Shown here one piece after another: positions 44,184-55,360 of a stretch of DNA of 64,000 bases. The DNA is from Agapanthus africanus (taxonomy: Eukaryota; Streptophyta; Magnoliopsida; Asparagales; Amaryllidaceae). The number at the start of each line of letters is the position of its first letter. Within the stretch, counting starts at the first letter, position 1. Both the position numbers and the translations under genes were made by a program. The DNA lies in NCBI GenBank assembly GCA_030015575.1, contig CM057350.1, forward strand, positions 524,202,959 to 524,266,958, read 5' to 3'. Under the pieces are notes generated by a model. The model was given only the letters and a program-made list of their open reading frames with translations. It was not told the origin of the DNA and did not search any database.

Positions 44184-44192
44184 TATATATAA
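44184..44192 (+). promoter_or_regulatory. TATA box of antisense LTR frame (right)
   Basis: TATATATAA 58 bases before the ATG at 44242, as in the left LTR. Confidence 0.5.
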
Positions 44193-44241
44193 CTCAAGGC
44201 CGAGCCTTTTCTTCTCTCATCTTCAGAGAACTTCTTCAATC

Positions 44242-44766
44242 ATGGCTTGTAACCGCCCTCATGCCTGCCGACAACCATGGGAAGTGCCGATTCGGGACAT
44301 CGTTCCCCATTTTGCTGCGCGCCTGGTGGACTCTTCTCTTACGGACGAGCAATGCGATGCTGCAATATACGAGCTTTTGACTTGTGTGGGGTCTCCTCTC
44401 CCCCCGCACTCCATTTGGCTTCGGATGATCCTTGCCACGGTGCTCGCCGATATTCCCCCTCCTCCAGCAGAGATGTTCTCGGCAATGCTTGATGCCGCCG
44501 AGGATAAGATCGTGTGCTTTTTCGAAGCGCACTTGATCACCAAAGCCCTGAGAGACTGCTCTTTCCACTTGCTGAGCCAGATACGGGCTCGCCGGGTTGT
44601 CATCGCCACCTTTTCTGACGAATGTGGCGATGATCGTTGGATGTCTACCTCTCGGGAGGATCGCCGCTTCAACGTGGTGGAGAAGACAGAAAGGGAACTG
44701 GGGAATCTTCTTCTTATCTTTGCGAACCCTTGTCTTTCCGATCCCATATTTGGTGATCTTTTTTAA
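44242..44766 (+). CDS. Antisense protein encoded inside Gypsy-1 right LTR, unknown function
   Basis: An open frame of 174 codons on the strand opposite to the element. I start it at MACNRPHACRQPWEV because this ATG lies 58 bases after a TATA box; the open frame extends 28 codons further up across the TATA box, which would not be transcribed. Visible segments: PIRDIVPHFAARLVDSSLTD, CDAAIYELLTCVGSPLPPH, WLRMILATVLADIPPPPAEM, AMLDAAEDKIVCFFEAHLI, CSFHLLSQIRARRVVIATF. It looks helical and globular with no signal peptide or membrane span. GC content is higher than the AT-rich flanks, consistent with coding. The left-LTR copy is broken. No family recognised; additional antisense frames are known in Tat elements, so a distant relation is possible. 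Confidence 0.5.
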   Translation: MACNRPHACRQPWEVPIRDIVPHFAARLVDSSLTDEQCDAAIYELLTCVGSPLPPHSIWLRMILATVLADIPPPPAEMFSAMLDAAEDKIVCFFEAHLITKALRDCSFHLLSQIRARRVVIATFSDECGDDRWMSTSREDRRFNVVEKTERELGNLLLIFANPCLSDPIFGDLF

Positions 44767-44989
44767 ATGTAATAATAATAATGATGAACAAGTATTTTCC
44801 TTTTTAATCAAGTACTTCATTATCTGTTAAGGGTTCTTTTATTTTAGTTCTCTGTTGTGCTTGTGCATCATTATTAAGTGCATGTGATTCTTGCAAGGAT
44901 AAATTGTCTTTGGTGTTTATTCTCTTTTATGAAGCGGTGCTTTACTTTTGAGTCTTAGAAATAGAGTTTCGTTCTAATTGGGGGAAACA

Positions 44990-44994
44990 GGTAT
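44990..44994. repeat. Target-site duplication of Gypsy-1, right
   Basis: GGTAT right after the LTR end, matching 14050-14054. The Copia-B leader continues from here. Confidence 0.93.
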
Positions 44995-45145
44995 GATTAA
45001 TCCCGATCATTCTTACCTTTTAGGGTTTGAAGGAAGGTTAGATAAAAGCAGTGGGAGCCGTCCTGATTAGATAAGATAATAAACCAATCTAATCTTGTAA
45101 GAGCATACGCTAAAGTGTTTTCTTCTCTCTCTCCAGGTGGCGACC
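44995..45145 (+). other. Copia-B leader, last part
   Basis: Continues the leader interrupted by Gypsy-1: TTTGAAGGAAGG and AGTGGGAGCC match the Copia-C leader in order. It ends in TCTTCTCTCTCTCCAG and CGACC just before an ATG, like the other Copia elements. Confidence 0.75.
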
Positions 45146-46701
45146 ATGTCAGGCTTTAATCAAGATAATAATATGGATGTATTGACCGAATCCGCTTATT
45201 ATGTTGGGCAGGGGAACGTGGTTCCGCTCCAACTTATAATTGTTATAAGTTTGAGCAGGAAATAGAAAGTTATTCGGATTTCCACGCCACCCAAACGAAG
45301 AATGAGCATGTTGATGCATCTTCTTCGGGTGTATTAGTTATCGAGAACTGTTTCTCAGTGCACTCTACGTCCTGAGTATTAGATACTAGATCGGGATCCC
45401 ACATATGTAATATGTTACATAGGCTAAGGAAAGGTAGAGAACTGGGAATGGGTGATCATTCCGTAAGAGTAGGGAATGGTGTAAATGTTGCGGCCAAAGC
45501 AGTTGGCGAATATCACCATGTATTACCAAATGGTAATACATTGATTCTGAATGAATGCTATTACATACCGACCCTGATATGCAATCTTATATCAGTTTCT
45601 TTATTAAGTAAAGAAGGATATAATTTTATAGTACAGGATAATATTATGAACATCTTCCTGAATCAAAAGTTGATTGGATCAGGCTCGTTAAATAATGGCA
45701 TATACGTTTTAAATCAAACCACAGTTCTTAACGTGCAAAACATACACAAGAGGAAGAGTTCAGAAATGAACGAATCCTTCTTGTGTCATTGTAGAGTAGG
45801 TCATATCAATGCGACACGACTAGCTAAGTTACATAAAGATGGATATTTGAAACCGTTCGAATTTTCATCTTATGACACGTGCCAGTCATGTCTCATAGGT
45901 AAAATGACCAAAACTATGTTTACAAGACATGGAGAAAGAGTTACGGAACTCTTGGGACTGATATATGTATGCGGTCCCATGTCTACACATGCTAGAAATG
46001 GTTCTTCATACTTCAGTATATTCACTGACGATCTCTCAAGATATGAACATGTGTTCCTGTTGAAACACAAGTCTGAAGTTTTTGAGAAATTCAAAGAATA
46101 TAAGCATAAAGTTGAGAACCAAACGGGTAAAAGTATTAAAATCCTACGATCTGATCGGGGAGGAGAATACTTGAGCACGGAATTCCGTGACTATCTAAAA
46201 GAGAATGGGATTCTCTCTCAGCTTACTCCTCCGCATACACCACAGCACAACGGTGTATCGGAGCGGAAGAATCGCACCCTATTGGATATGGTGCGCTCTA
46301 TGATGAGCACCACTGAGTTACCTATTTCCTTTTGGGGTTGTGCGCTTGAAGCAGCAACATACCTATTAAATAAAGTTTCATCTAAATCTGTACCTACCAC
46401 ACCATATGAGATATGAAGTCGGAAGAGACCATGTCTTAAAAGAGTTAAGATATGGGGTTGTCTGGCCTATGTCAAAAGGCAAAAACCGGACAAACTCGAG
46501 GCATGATCAGTTCTTTGTAAGTTTGTTGGATATCCTAAACATTCAAATGGATATCTATTCTACCACAGTGAACAACAAAAGGTGTTTGTTTCTCAACATG
46601 CCATCTTTTTAGAAAAGGAATTTCTTGTAAAAGAAATTAGTGGCGAAGAGGTAGAGCTGGAAGAAGTTCCAGCAGAACAACCTACAACTGAAGATTTAAT
46701 G
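45146..46701 (+). pseudogene. Copia-B gag remnant, protease and integrase region
   Basis: A short piece of the gag start is followed by a protease remnant, then pre-integrase (FLCHCRVGHINATRLAKLH) and integrase (DDLSRYEHVFLLKHKSE, KILRSDRGGEYLS, NGVSERKNRTLLDMVRSMMS) closely related to Copia-C. Most of gag is absent. The region has several breaks and ends where the solo LTR enters at 46702. Fossil. Confidence 0.85.
46697..46701. repeat. Target-site duplication of solo LTR, left
   Basis: TAATG before TGTAACATTTC, repeated at 51166-51170 after TCATGACA. Confidence 0.9.
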
Positions 46702-48801
46702 TGTAACATTTCAGAAAATATAAAATATTATTTTTAGAATTTAATATTAAAATAATAATTTTCCCGAAAACTGCCCGATTTGCGAAATTGGGGTTTTCGA
46801 AAAAAGGGTATAAATATATACCAATAATTATGAAATAAATAGAAATTAAAATGATTTATGCATTAAAAATGTATTTAAAGGATTTGGAAATTTTAAAATT
46901 TATTATACGCAGTTTTGATAAAAACCCGATTAGTGCACTGCTAATCGCGATTAAGCTAAATCCGTATTTCTACAGCTTTCATGGCCAGTGCACCATGTCA
47001 TATTATGTGGTTATTACATATTGTGTTCTTGTGTTATTTTGGGTATTTTGTGACTTGGGTTTTTAATAAAAAGGAAAAGGTAAGAAGAGAGAGGGTAAAA
47101 GGGTAATATTGAGAGAGAGTGGGTGGAAATAAGAGAGGAGAGAGAGATGGGCTGCCTCATTTTATCCTCCCCCATCATTTTCTTCTTCTTCTTCTTCCTC
47201 TCTTCCCTCCACCTTAATCCCATGATATCACCTCAAATCTTTGATCCAAACCCTAATTCCCTTTCATAAAAATTGATCCCCTCTACACCCTCTTCACATT
47301 GGACCAAGAAAAGTGGGATTTGGACAACTTTGGCAAACTAGGATTTTTCTTGGGTTGCCCAAGTGAGGTAATTTCATCACCCTTAGCATAGTATTTCATT
47401 CATTTTACCTTTCATGCAAGTTTAGATGTGAAATGGTGATGTTTAGTGAACATTGGGAAACCCTAGTAAAGGGTTTGAGTGTTTGTTTGAAAAATTGGTG
47501 ATGTTGTGGCTGTTAACTAGACTTGGGGGGTGTTTAATGACCTGGACCAGAGCTTAAAAACCCCAAAACATGGATTTAGAAAACCCGACATCGGATAAAT
47601 GTGTGAATTGTGAGGGTGTTTTGGAATCTGGAGCAACCCAGGGACACTAGAAATGATTTTGCAATTACTGGGAGTCGTGCAGGCACCTAGGAAGCTACCA
47701 CTGAGACCCGAGCTCCTAACTCAAACCCCAGTCCGCAGATAAATTCAATCTGGCCGCAAATTGCGGCCAGGGTAAGTTGGAATTGGTTCGTATTTGTTCT
47801 GGGGTCCCTTTAGATGTAAATTAGGCCCTCCATATATGTAGAATTGACCAATTTGGCTTAGGGTAAAATCTGGGTCCATTTCCATGAGTTGGTGCATTGT
47901 TTTACGACTTTGTTTTCACTTGATTTTGGTATTTGGTATTGTGTTTCCGTCGTGTGGCGTTTGTACATCAACGACCAGGGTTAATTGTCGTGTTTTGCAC
48001 GCAAAGCTATAGGTTTTGACTTATGAGCGAAACGTGTGCCATTTTGGTTTTTCCGCCTTGATTTTAATACGCATTGCGATTGTTTATTATTGTAGGTACC
48101 TTCGCGTGGATTCCGAGGCGACGGAGCGTGGCGTCATCGATTTCGGCAAGCGAAGACCAGGTGAGTGGATCTATATCCACGGGGGAAGTCGGGTGGATGG
48201 CGTATAGCACCCCCCGCAAAGTTTTGATCGAAAACTGATTATAGAATATGGTTAGGAAACCTAGATTAGGAAACTAGGGTTAGAATGAGGATAGCTACGA
48301 AACCATATTAGAAACTAGAGGATAGTTAGAAGTGATATATTACTACTATCATAGGATGACGTTTAGCGATATTGCCGTTTAGGGTACTGTAGGACTAGAT
48401 AGTCGATGTAGATGCGTCATCCGAACCATACCTTTTTCTAAACTGAAGAATCGTATGTATCTTTTAAATGTATACCTTAAGGGATGTTACGGATTTTCGA
48501 ATGATATCTTTTCCTTAAAAACACCGTAACCCCTATTTTCAAAACTACGATTCGCTTCTTTAAAAATCTGATTGTATGGTTCGGGTGTGTATGTCAGATT
48601 AGATACTTTACTTAGTAGAGATAGAATGTTTATGTAAATTCGATTTGATGTGCGATATAAAGGCGATGAAAGAAAATAAGACGGATATGATGATATGATG
48701 ACCCGATGATATGTTGGTATACGGATGCGAGTCGATCGAGATGATTTATACCCTGCCGGTCCCCTGATATGAGATTATTGCGGATGTGATCTGGGACATA
48801 G

Positions 48802-48802
48802 G

Positions 48803-48838
<36 letters not shown>
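48802..48838. repeat. (TA)n(GA)n microsatellite
   Basis: TA units followed by about ten GA units inside the solo LTR. Confidence 0.95.
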
Positions 48839-48839
<1 letters not shown>

Positions 48840-49134
48840 TGTTGTGAATCATGGATGATAGGCCGTATGTGATATTAGGCCGTACCCTCATTTGTCGTAT
48901 AGGATGATAGGATCCCTATTAGCTTAATGCCGCCGTACGATGATTTTCCGTGCATGATGAGTTTGACTTGATGATTGATCCTTACCCTTGACTAGAGGTT
49001 GCCGTACGATGGATTATACCGTACGTGATGTTGTTAGGGTGGATGCCGATTGATAGATTTCCCGACTCGGTCATTTTAGATACGTATAACCGTCAGCATT
49101 TGCATATGATTTACCTTATGCTGCATTCATGTTA

Positions 49135-49355
49135 TTTCCATTGATATATTCATACTTACGCACATACACATTGTATATCCACATTGGTGCACATATATAT
49201 TGATATATTCATACTTGCGCACATACACATTGTACATCCATATTGGTGCACATATACATTGATATACTCATACTTGCGCACATACACATTGTATATCCAC
49301 TTTGGTGCACACATACATTGATACATCTATACTTGAGCATATACATATTGTACTT
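49135..49355. repeat. Tandem array, about 59-bp unit, inside solo LTR
   Basis: Between three and four units with CATACTTGCGCACATACACA, then TTGTATATCCA and TTGGTGCACATATA. Later units are increasingly diverged. Confidence 0.85.
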
Positions 49356-49875
49356 ACATAGAGAACCGGTTTTTATCGGAAGATTGGGAACCGCTGGATG
49401 TATTTAAAAACTGGAATCATTTTAAGGAGCGGTTTTCCCTTAATATGTCATATCACTATTCCATGTTGCATGATACACGGATATGCTCGCATTTCTTTTA
49501 TATGTCTCATACATCATGCTCTATTACTTTACGCATTGAGATATGCTGTTTTCATGAGATTTCTGGATTTGAGAACCGTGGATATTTCAAAATAGATTAT
49601 GTGTTGTTTTAAAAACCCGGTTTCTCTTGATATGATATTTCAGTGCGTCCACCATGTGTTTTCTCGGTTCTGAGACGTGTGACATGTGAAACCCGATTCG
49701 AGGAGGCGGATGAGGCCGATTGCGGGTACATGGTGGACCCGGTATGGAACCCGGGGCGAGAACGGATCGCTGTGCAGTAGACGGTGAGCCTGGCAGAGGG
49801 ACTACTACTTACCGGTGATAGTATTTGGGCTCGGCGGATATCCGGACGATACCGACCGAAGTCGAGAGATGTTAT

Positions 49876-49930
49876 GGGCCGATCCGGACTGACGGAGCCC
49901 ATGGGCTGATCCGGACTGACGGAGCCCGAT
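49876..49930. repeat. Short tandem duplication, about 28 bp
   Basis: GGGCCGATCCGGACTGACGG and its near copy GGGCTGATCCGGACTGACGG, each followed by AGCCC. Confidence 0.85.
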
Positions 49931-50037
49931 ATATGAGGATTTACGTGCCGATGCTGGGCACGGTTTTCATGATGTTTTCGAGTGTCTCTGCTAGGCACTT
50001 AGGTTCCATAATTTTGATGTGTCGTGAGGGACACCGT

Positions 50038-50040
<3 letters not shown>

Positions 50041-50085
<45 letters not shown>
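50041..50085. repeat. (TA)n microsatellite
   Basis: About 22 uninterrupted TA units in the solo LTR. The Ile-Tyr repeat frame across it is spurious. Confidence 0.97.
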
Positions 50086-50087
<2 letters not shown>

Positions 50088-51165
50088 TCATTCTTTCATG
50101 CACACTCTTTTATGATATTTACATGCATGATGTTGTTGCGTCAGTGGTTGATGCGTGGACTTGATCCACATACATACATACATACATACATTGATTTTAC
50201 TGTTGGAGGTTATACACATGCTTATAGACATTGATTATGGGTGGATGAGAACCATATATCTACATACATTGATTATATAGTTGGACGAGATCCATATGCA
50301 TACATACACTGGTTATATTGTCGGATGATATCCGCATGCATATAGGTTTGACTACCTTGTTGGCACATATACCGACCCGGTCACCCTAGATATCATAATA
50401 TTACCTTTATAATATATTTGACCTAGGAGTTATTGTTTATTCGATTTCTACTTGTTGATATATTTCTATTCACGAGTTGGCAACTCACCCCCGTTGTGCC
50501 ACAGTTCTTGCAGGTTAACCGCTTGGATCAGTAGCGGCATCGCTGGCACACAGCTTCATTTGGGTGTTTTGCAGTGGTAGGTGGGACATTTGTATCATAC
50601 CCACTCTTGTATTATATTTTATATTGTATCTAGTTAACTCCATCAATCAATCAAAACTTGTAAACTGTAGAAGTAATGAGACTTAGTGGGAATGTGGTTG
50701 CGAGACTTAGAGCGAGGGGTTTTCCGCTACTTGTGGTTTTTATGTCTTGCTTATTTATTTATCTTTTTGTGGTGAACTTCGCCGTTGGGGCGTCGTATAC
50801 TTATTTATACTGTATTGCGTGGTTGTGATCCGCCGTTTGGCGAAGAACTAGCTCCCACTTGGGGATTCCATTATCATTATTCTGTATTTGTGGTTTTGGA
50901 TCAAAATATACAAAGGAGGTGCTGCCAAAATTTTTAAAAGACGAAACATGTTTTCAAACTAGTAAATTTCACTTGCATCATTCATGTTCCTTTTCTATGC
51001 ATTAAGAAAACTTGATTTCATTATACCTTTATTTCAAAACCTCATTTCCTTTATTTTTCTTAAAAGGTTTAGATTTCTGGGTTTCAGCTTACTTGAATTC
51101 CGTTACGCCTTTAGACGTTGTGTGATTTAAGTGCTGGTCACGAGCTAATATTTTGGTTCATGACA

Positions 51166-51170
51166 TAATG
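51166..51170. repeat. Target-site duplication of solo LTR, right
   Basis: TAATG directly after the LTR end TGACA, matching 46697-46701. Confidence 0.9.
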
Positions 51171-52850
51171 GAACCAGAGGATTCGATAGTTCCCAATGAA
51201 CCTCAGTCTCTCCGCCGATCTAGTAGGGTTCCTCATCCACATGGGAGATACTATGGTTTTCTCGTAGACGGTGGGAGCGAGGATTGCATCATGGTAGATG
51301 ATGACCCAACTAGCTTCGAGCAGGCCATCACGAGTGGGGACTCTGTGAAATAGCTGGATGCAATGCAATCTGAGATGGAATCCATGTACACTAACAAAGT
51401 ATGGACTTTGGAAGTTGCTCCTGAAGGGGTAAAACCTATTGTGAGCAAATGGATCTTTAAGAAGAAACTAGTGTAAATGGAAAATTTGATACTTTCAAAA
51501 CTAGATTTTTTGCAAAAGGTTTTCGTCAATGGCCAGGTGTGGACTATGATGAAACCTTTTCTTTAGTAGTTATACTTAAGTCCATCCGGATCCTACTTTC
51601 CATTGTTGCATACCATGACTACGAAATCTGGCAAATGGATGTTAAGACTACCTTTCTAAATGGTGATTTAGAAGAGTGCGTGTACATGACTCAGCCAGAA
51701 GGCTTCGTGGACAGCGGAAGCAGCGAAAAGGTGTGCAAGCTGCTTAAATCCATCTATGGGTTAAAACAGGTATCGTGGAGTTGGAACATCTGTTTTGATG
51801 TGGTAGTCAAAGAGTTTAACTTTATCAAAAACGTAGATGAACCTTGTATATACAAGAAGGTGACAGAGAGTAAGGTTTTCTTCCTCATATTCTACGTGGA
51901 TGACATACTCTTGATAGGAAATGATGTTCCTATGTTGCAATCGGTCAAGCTCTTCTTATCACAAAGATTCTCAATGAAAGATCTAGGTGATGCCTCCTAC
52001 ATCTTGGGGATTAAGATCTATAAAGATAGATCTAAACGGATACTGGGATTGTCCCAATCCAGGTACATTGACACCATACTAAAGAGGTTTAGTATGCAAG
52101 AATCCAAGCATGGGAATTAGCCCACAATCACAGGACTCACTCTCTCTAAAGAGATGTCTTCCAAGACTGATTTGGAGAGAGCTCGCATGCAAGGGATATC
52201 CTATGCTTCGGTGATAGGCTTTATCATGTACGTGATGTTATGTACCAGACCCGATGTAGCATACTCACTAAGTGTAGTGAGTAGGTATCAAGCAGATCTA
52301 GGAAAGAGTCACTGGACGGCTGTGAAGAACATTCTCAAGTACTTAAGAAGGACTAAAGAGATGTTCTTGGTGTATGGTAACGGTGAACTCCAAGTGGAGT
52401 CCTTTACCGATTCGAGTTCCAGAGTGATAAGGACGATTCTAAGTCGGTCTCGGGATTTGTCTTTACCCTCAATGGAGGGGCGGTTTGTTGGAAGAGTTCC
52501 AAAAAGGAAACCGTGGCAGACTCGACGATGGAGGCTGAATACATCGCTGCCAACGATGCTGCCAAAGAGGCTGTCTGGATGAAGAAGTGCATAACTGAAC
52601 TTGGTGTGGTTCCATCCATTGTGCATCCAATACCTTTGTATTGTGATAACAATAGAGCGGTGGCTTTGGCCAAGGAACCCAGGTCCCATCAGCGATCCAG
52701 ACATATTCTGAGGCGGTATCACCTGATCCGGAAGATAGTTGATCACCATGAAATCGAGGTCAGGAGAGTTGACACGAAGGACAACACAGCGGATCCACTC
52801 ATAAAGGCCACCCCCCAGATACAATTTGAGAGACTATTCGGGATGTTGGG
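51166..52850 (+). pseudogene. Copia-B reverse transcriptase and RNase H region
   Basis: Continues the Copia-B pol after the solo LTR, with the TAATG duplication at its start. Marks in order: RRSSRVPHPHGRYYGF, MDYDETFSLVVILKSIRIL, IWQMDVKTTFLNGDLEE, the RT active-site region FYVDDILLIGNDVPML, AMxCTRPDVAYSLS-like sequence, and RNase H ([37 protein letters not shown]). Close to Copia-C. It has several breaks. The polypurine tract before the 3' LTR is degraded. Confidence 0.87.
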
Positions 52851-52858
52851 TATAAGAT

Positions 52859-55053
52859 TGTTAGTTATATGTATGCTCTAGAGGCCATTATTGTACATGT
52901 GATGTATATTATAGTGGATGCTTGGATATATATAGAGAGGAATTTCTTGCTTGACATGATACTATGCTATCTGGTTGCTCTTTATCTTAACATGTTGACT
53001 TGTATATATGATGCTGTCTTGCTCTCACATGTTGATAAAGCCCTTAGGATGTATACTTGACTACTAGGACTATGATAGAGATCATACTAGTGGGGCCATG
53101 GGTAGTCCACAAGTACACCCTAAAATTGTTCCTAGTCGAGGGTGTATCGAGACAGGGTATCGATATTCCAGAGTAGACTAGCGTATACGCATCTTGACCT
53201 ATATGATGGGCGATGGATGATCCCACATGTATTAGTGTTTGACATTAAAGATGGTATATGGGTGCTCAGTGGGGACTGGGTACACTGAACGGACTCGCCG
53301 AGAACTCCTAATTGGTATTATACCTATCGTCAGATAGCAGTTCTCTGGTGACACCGGTAAAGGTTAGTCTATAGACCCGAGATCGTCATGGAGTCTTGTG
53401 TGATTCCCACTGTGCTTTGAATTCCACCTTACCACGTTCAAGAGAACGTGCAAAACGGTGGCTTTTGGGTACAGTCCCGAATCACATGGAGGCAATGAGC
53501 GATAGGAGGGAATTCATCTCTCCTGGTATAGGGGGTTGATGTTGCGTTGTGCTCGATTAGCCATAACAATAAGTCCCTGGCCAGGGCTGCTACGGAGATT
53601 TACTGATAAGTGTTATCAGTAGTTTCTCGATCCGTTATAAGCTTACATCGGCACGACTTATCGATTAATAGGGTCTGACGTTTACTACCCCTAGACTAGA
53701 TACGCGACATATCAGATGAAGAGACCAGACTGTACGGTAGTGTTACTGGCAGGCTTTTCAAGAGTAGGAGCCCGGCTTGTGGGTGATTGATATGATCATC
53801 ACCTACTGCCGGCGTATTGACGAGTCTTTAGAGTCCTACACAGAGGTTCACTGGCTCAGGTAAAAAGAAGTAGGAGCACATATGTGATATGTGCGGGACC
53901 GAGATTAATACGAGTATGAGATACCGTATTCTATTCTCACGATATAAGGTATCGATCGGTTATATGAGATATAGCTGGGTTATCGAATCAAGTGTTGATT
54001 CAATAAGTCGATACTGTATCACTCGGTTATATGAGATAAATAACCGGGTTATCGAATCAAGTGTTGATTCGATAAGTTGATACAAATAATATTAGTCGGT
54101 CATATTATATATAGCCGGATTATTAAATCAAGAGCTGATTTAATGATTTGATATATAATTATATATTTGATATATTAATTTACATTAACTAATATTAGCT
54201 CACTTAAGCATTTCTTTTTCTTACATGTGCACACTTCATATATATGTGATATATATTAATTGTGTTTTATTTATGTGTCATGGTTGATGCCACATGCAAC
54301 ATAGGTGTATGATACTTACACCATAATAATGATAATGAAGGGTTTATTTATTTAGTGTAAATCAATTATTAGTTGGATAATGGTCACATGGCATGAAGCT
54401 TGTAGAAGCTTGGAGATCTATTGACTAGTCCACTAGTTTTGTCTTATACTGGATATTTATTAACCCAACCATTATCTAAACCTATGGTTAAGTCTCTACA
54501 AGAGTGATATTAGATATTTTCTCACCCATGGTTGCCATTCACTCTCTCATCCATTATTTGCTTTATCTTCATCAAGCAAAGGAGAGAGCTCTCTAGGTTT
54601 TGAGAGGAGCTTAAAATTAGTGAGAAAAGTAATTGTAAAGTGAGCAAAAATTATACTTCATCATCCTCTACTAGATTAGCAATTTAGTTTAGGGTGTTAG
54701 CTTCACTAATCCCATATTAGTGAAGAGGGTAGCTTGGATTAGCATCTCCTCGACGTAGATCATCTTCGGCCTCGAAGACTTCAAGCAAGTATGCATCATT
54801 TACCTTGTGGATCCTCTTAAGAGTCCGGGAGTTCATTCATCGTAGCGAAGGGAAACACTACAAGGAGCTATAGAAGTGAAGGACCGGACTACAATGGTTG
54901 TAATCCCTACTCACTTCTAAAATTGTTTACACTTTGTATTGTCTAAATCCTTAGTTAAGATTCTAGGGTTAGGATTGTTTTGTACGGCAAATTTTTGAAA
55001 ATGGCATGGACGATGCCTCCCGAAACCTTGTTGTCGTGCCAAGAAATCCTACA
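52859..55053 (+). repeat. Copia-B 3' LTR, complete
   Basis: Runs from TGTTAGTTATATGTATGC to GAAATCCTACA (2195 bp). It has the shared Copia LTR blocks (CCTTACCACGTTCAAGAGAACGTGC near 53427 is the counterpart of CCTACCACGGCTCAAAGG), then a hairpin series (53876-54144) and the part matching 11044-11441. Gypsy-2 protease sequence begins immediately after it. Confidence 0.9.
53876..54144. repeat. Hairpin series in Copia-B LTR
   Basis: GCACATAT with ATATGTGC around GTG (53876-53894). Then three related units of about 70-80 bp, each with TCGGTTATATGAGATA-like sequence and a palindrome: TATCGAATCAA with TTGATTCAATA (53981-54005), TATCGAATCAA with TTGATTCGATA (54050-54074, perfect) and ATTAAATCA with TGATTTAAT (54122-54144). 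Arms differ while pairing is mostly kept. Confidence 0.8.
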
Positions 55054-55360
55054 ATTGTACTCGTGTAACCAAGGCCTACCGAGTAGGGCATTGTAGCAAG
55101 TCTTGGCATCAATGACATGAAATTTGATGTCAATGAAGAGCAGCACGAAGCACAGCGTCAGTATTATGGACCCAAGTGTCAGTGATGACTGTGAGTCGAA
55201 CCCGGAAATGGTAATTTTGTCTCGGGCAAGGTGCTAAATATTCATGCAAATTTCCTTCAGCTCCCTCACATTGAGAAGATTAACAGATGATCCGCCGTCG
55301 ACAAGGATTTTCCTTATCTTGATGCCGTGGCAGTACCCGGTGATGTAGAGCGGTCAATTA
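55054..55360 (-). pseudogene. Gypsy-2 protease region
   Basis: Element-strand IDIKFHVIDAKTCYNALLGRPWLHEYN matches the Gypsy-1 protease end, with a diverged active-site part upstream. Copia-B entered at the LLGRPWLHEYN end. Broken. Confidence 0.8.

Larger units (their letters stand above)
14055..44989 (-). mobile_element. Gypsy-1, giant Ogre/Tat-type Ty3/Gypsy element
   Basis: LTRs of 3605 bp (left) and 3588 bp (right) begin TGTTTCCCCC and end GGGGAACA on the element strand. They are flanked by GGTAT on both sides. Without Copia-C the element is about 21.2 kb. Order on the minus strand: 5' LTR, primer-binding site, an SVFxRL-repeat frame, gag, protease (DNGS), RT (YIDD), RNase H with an extra archaeal-like RNase H, integrase, a long repeat-rich 3' region with an antisense frame, polypurine tract, 3' LTR. 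Size, the DNGS protease, the extra RNase H and 3' tandem repeats fit the Ogre/Tat lineage. The coding part has several breaks. LTRs differ by about 3% in the parts compared. Confidence 0.9.
41402..44989 (-). repeat. Gypsy-1 5' LTR (right copy)
   Basis: Runs (plus strand) from TGTTCCCCTCCG to GGGGGAAACA, followed by the target duplication GGTAT. It carries the same internal arrays as the left LTR, including the GGAC/GTCC units, G-box-like palindromes and the antisense frame, with about 3% differences and some length changes. Confidence 0.93.
46702..51165 (+). mobile_element. Large solo LTR, Tekay/Del-like Gypsy
   Basis: A 4464-bp unit from TGTAACATTTCAG to TCATGACA with perfect TAATG target duplications, inserted in the Copia-B pol region. 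It has no primer-binding site, coding frame or internal terminal duplication, so it is best read as a solo LTR left after recombination. The TGTAAC start, the AT-rich first hundred bases with TATAAATATATA near 46811, a CAGGTGAGTG-like splice donor near 48157, and CAACTCACCCCCGTTGTG...GCAGGTTAACC near 50480-50520 resemble plant Tekay/Del LTRs. It holds microsatellites and a tandem array (49135-49355). Confidence 0.82.
11044..55053 (+). mobile_element. Copia-B element, carrying Gypsy-1 and a solo LTR
   Basis: A broken plus-strand Copia element visible in three blocks: 5' LTR end, primer-binding site and leader (11044-14054); leader end through integrase (44990-46701); and RT-RNase H plus 3' LTR (51166-55053). 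The blocks are collinear with Copia-C, so the intervening sequences are insertions: Gypsy-1 (GGTAT on both sides) and a solo LTR (TAATG on both sides). The 5' LTR end and the matching part of the 3' LTR differ at about 28 of 395 positions (about 7%), making it older than its insertions. It lies in the protease region of Gypsy-2, which resumes at 55054. Most of gag is missing and the rest has several breaks. Confidence 0.88.

Noticed and set aside
50037-50234. Frame rich in Ile-Tyr repeats (also near 62310)
   Set aside because: Translation of (TA)n microsatellites.
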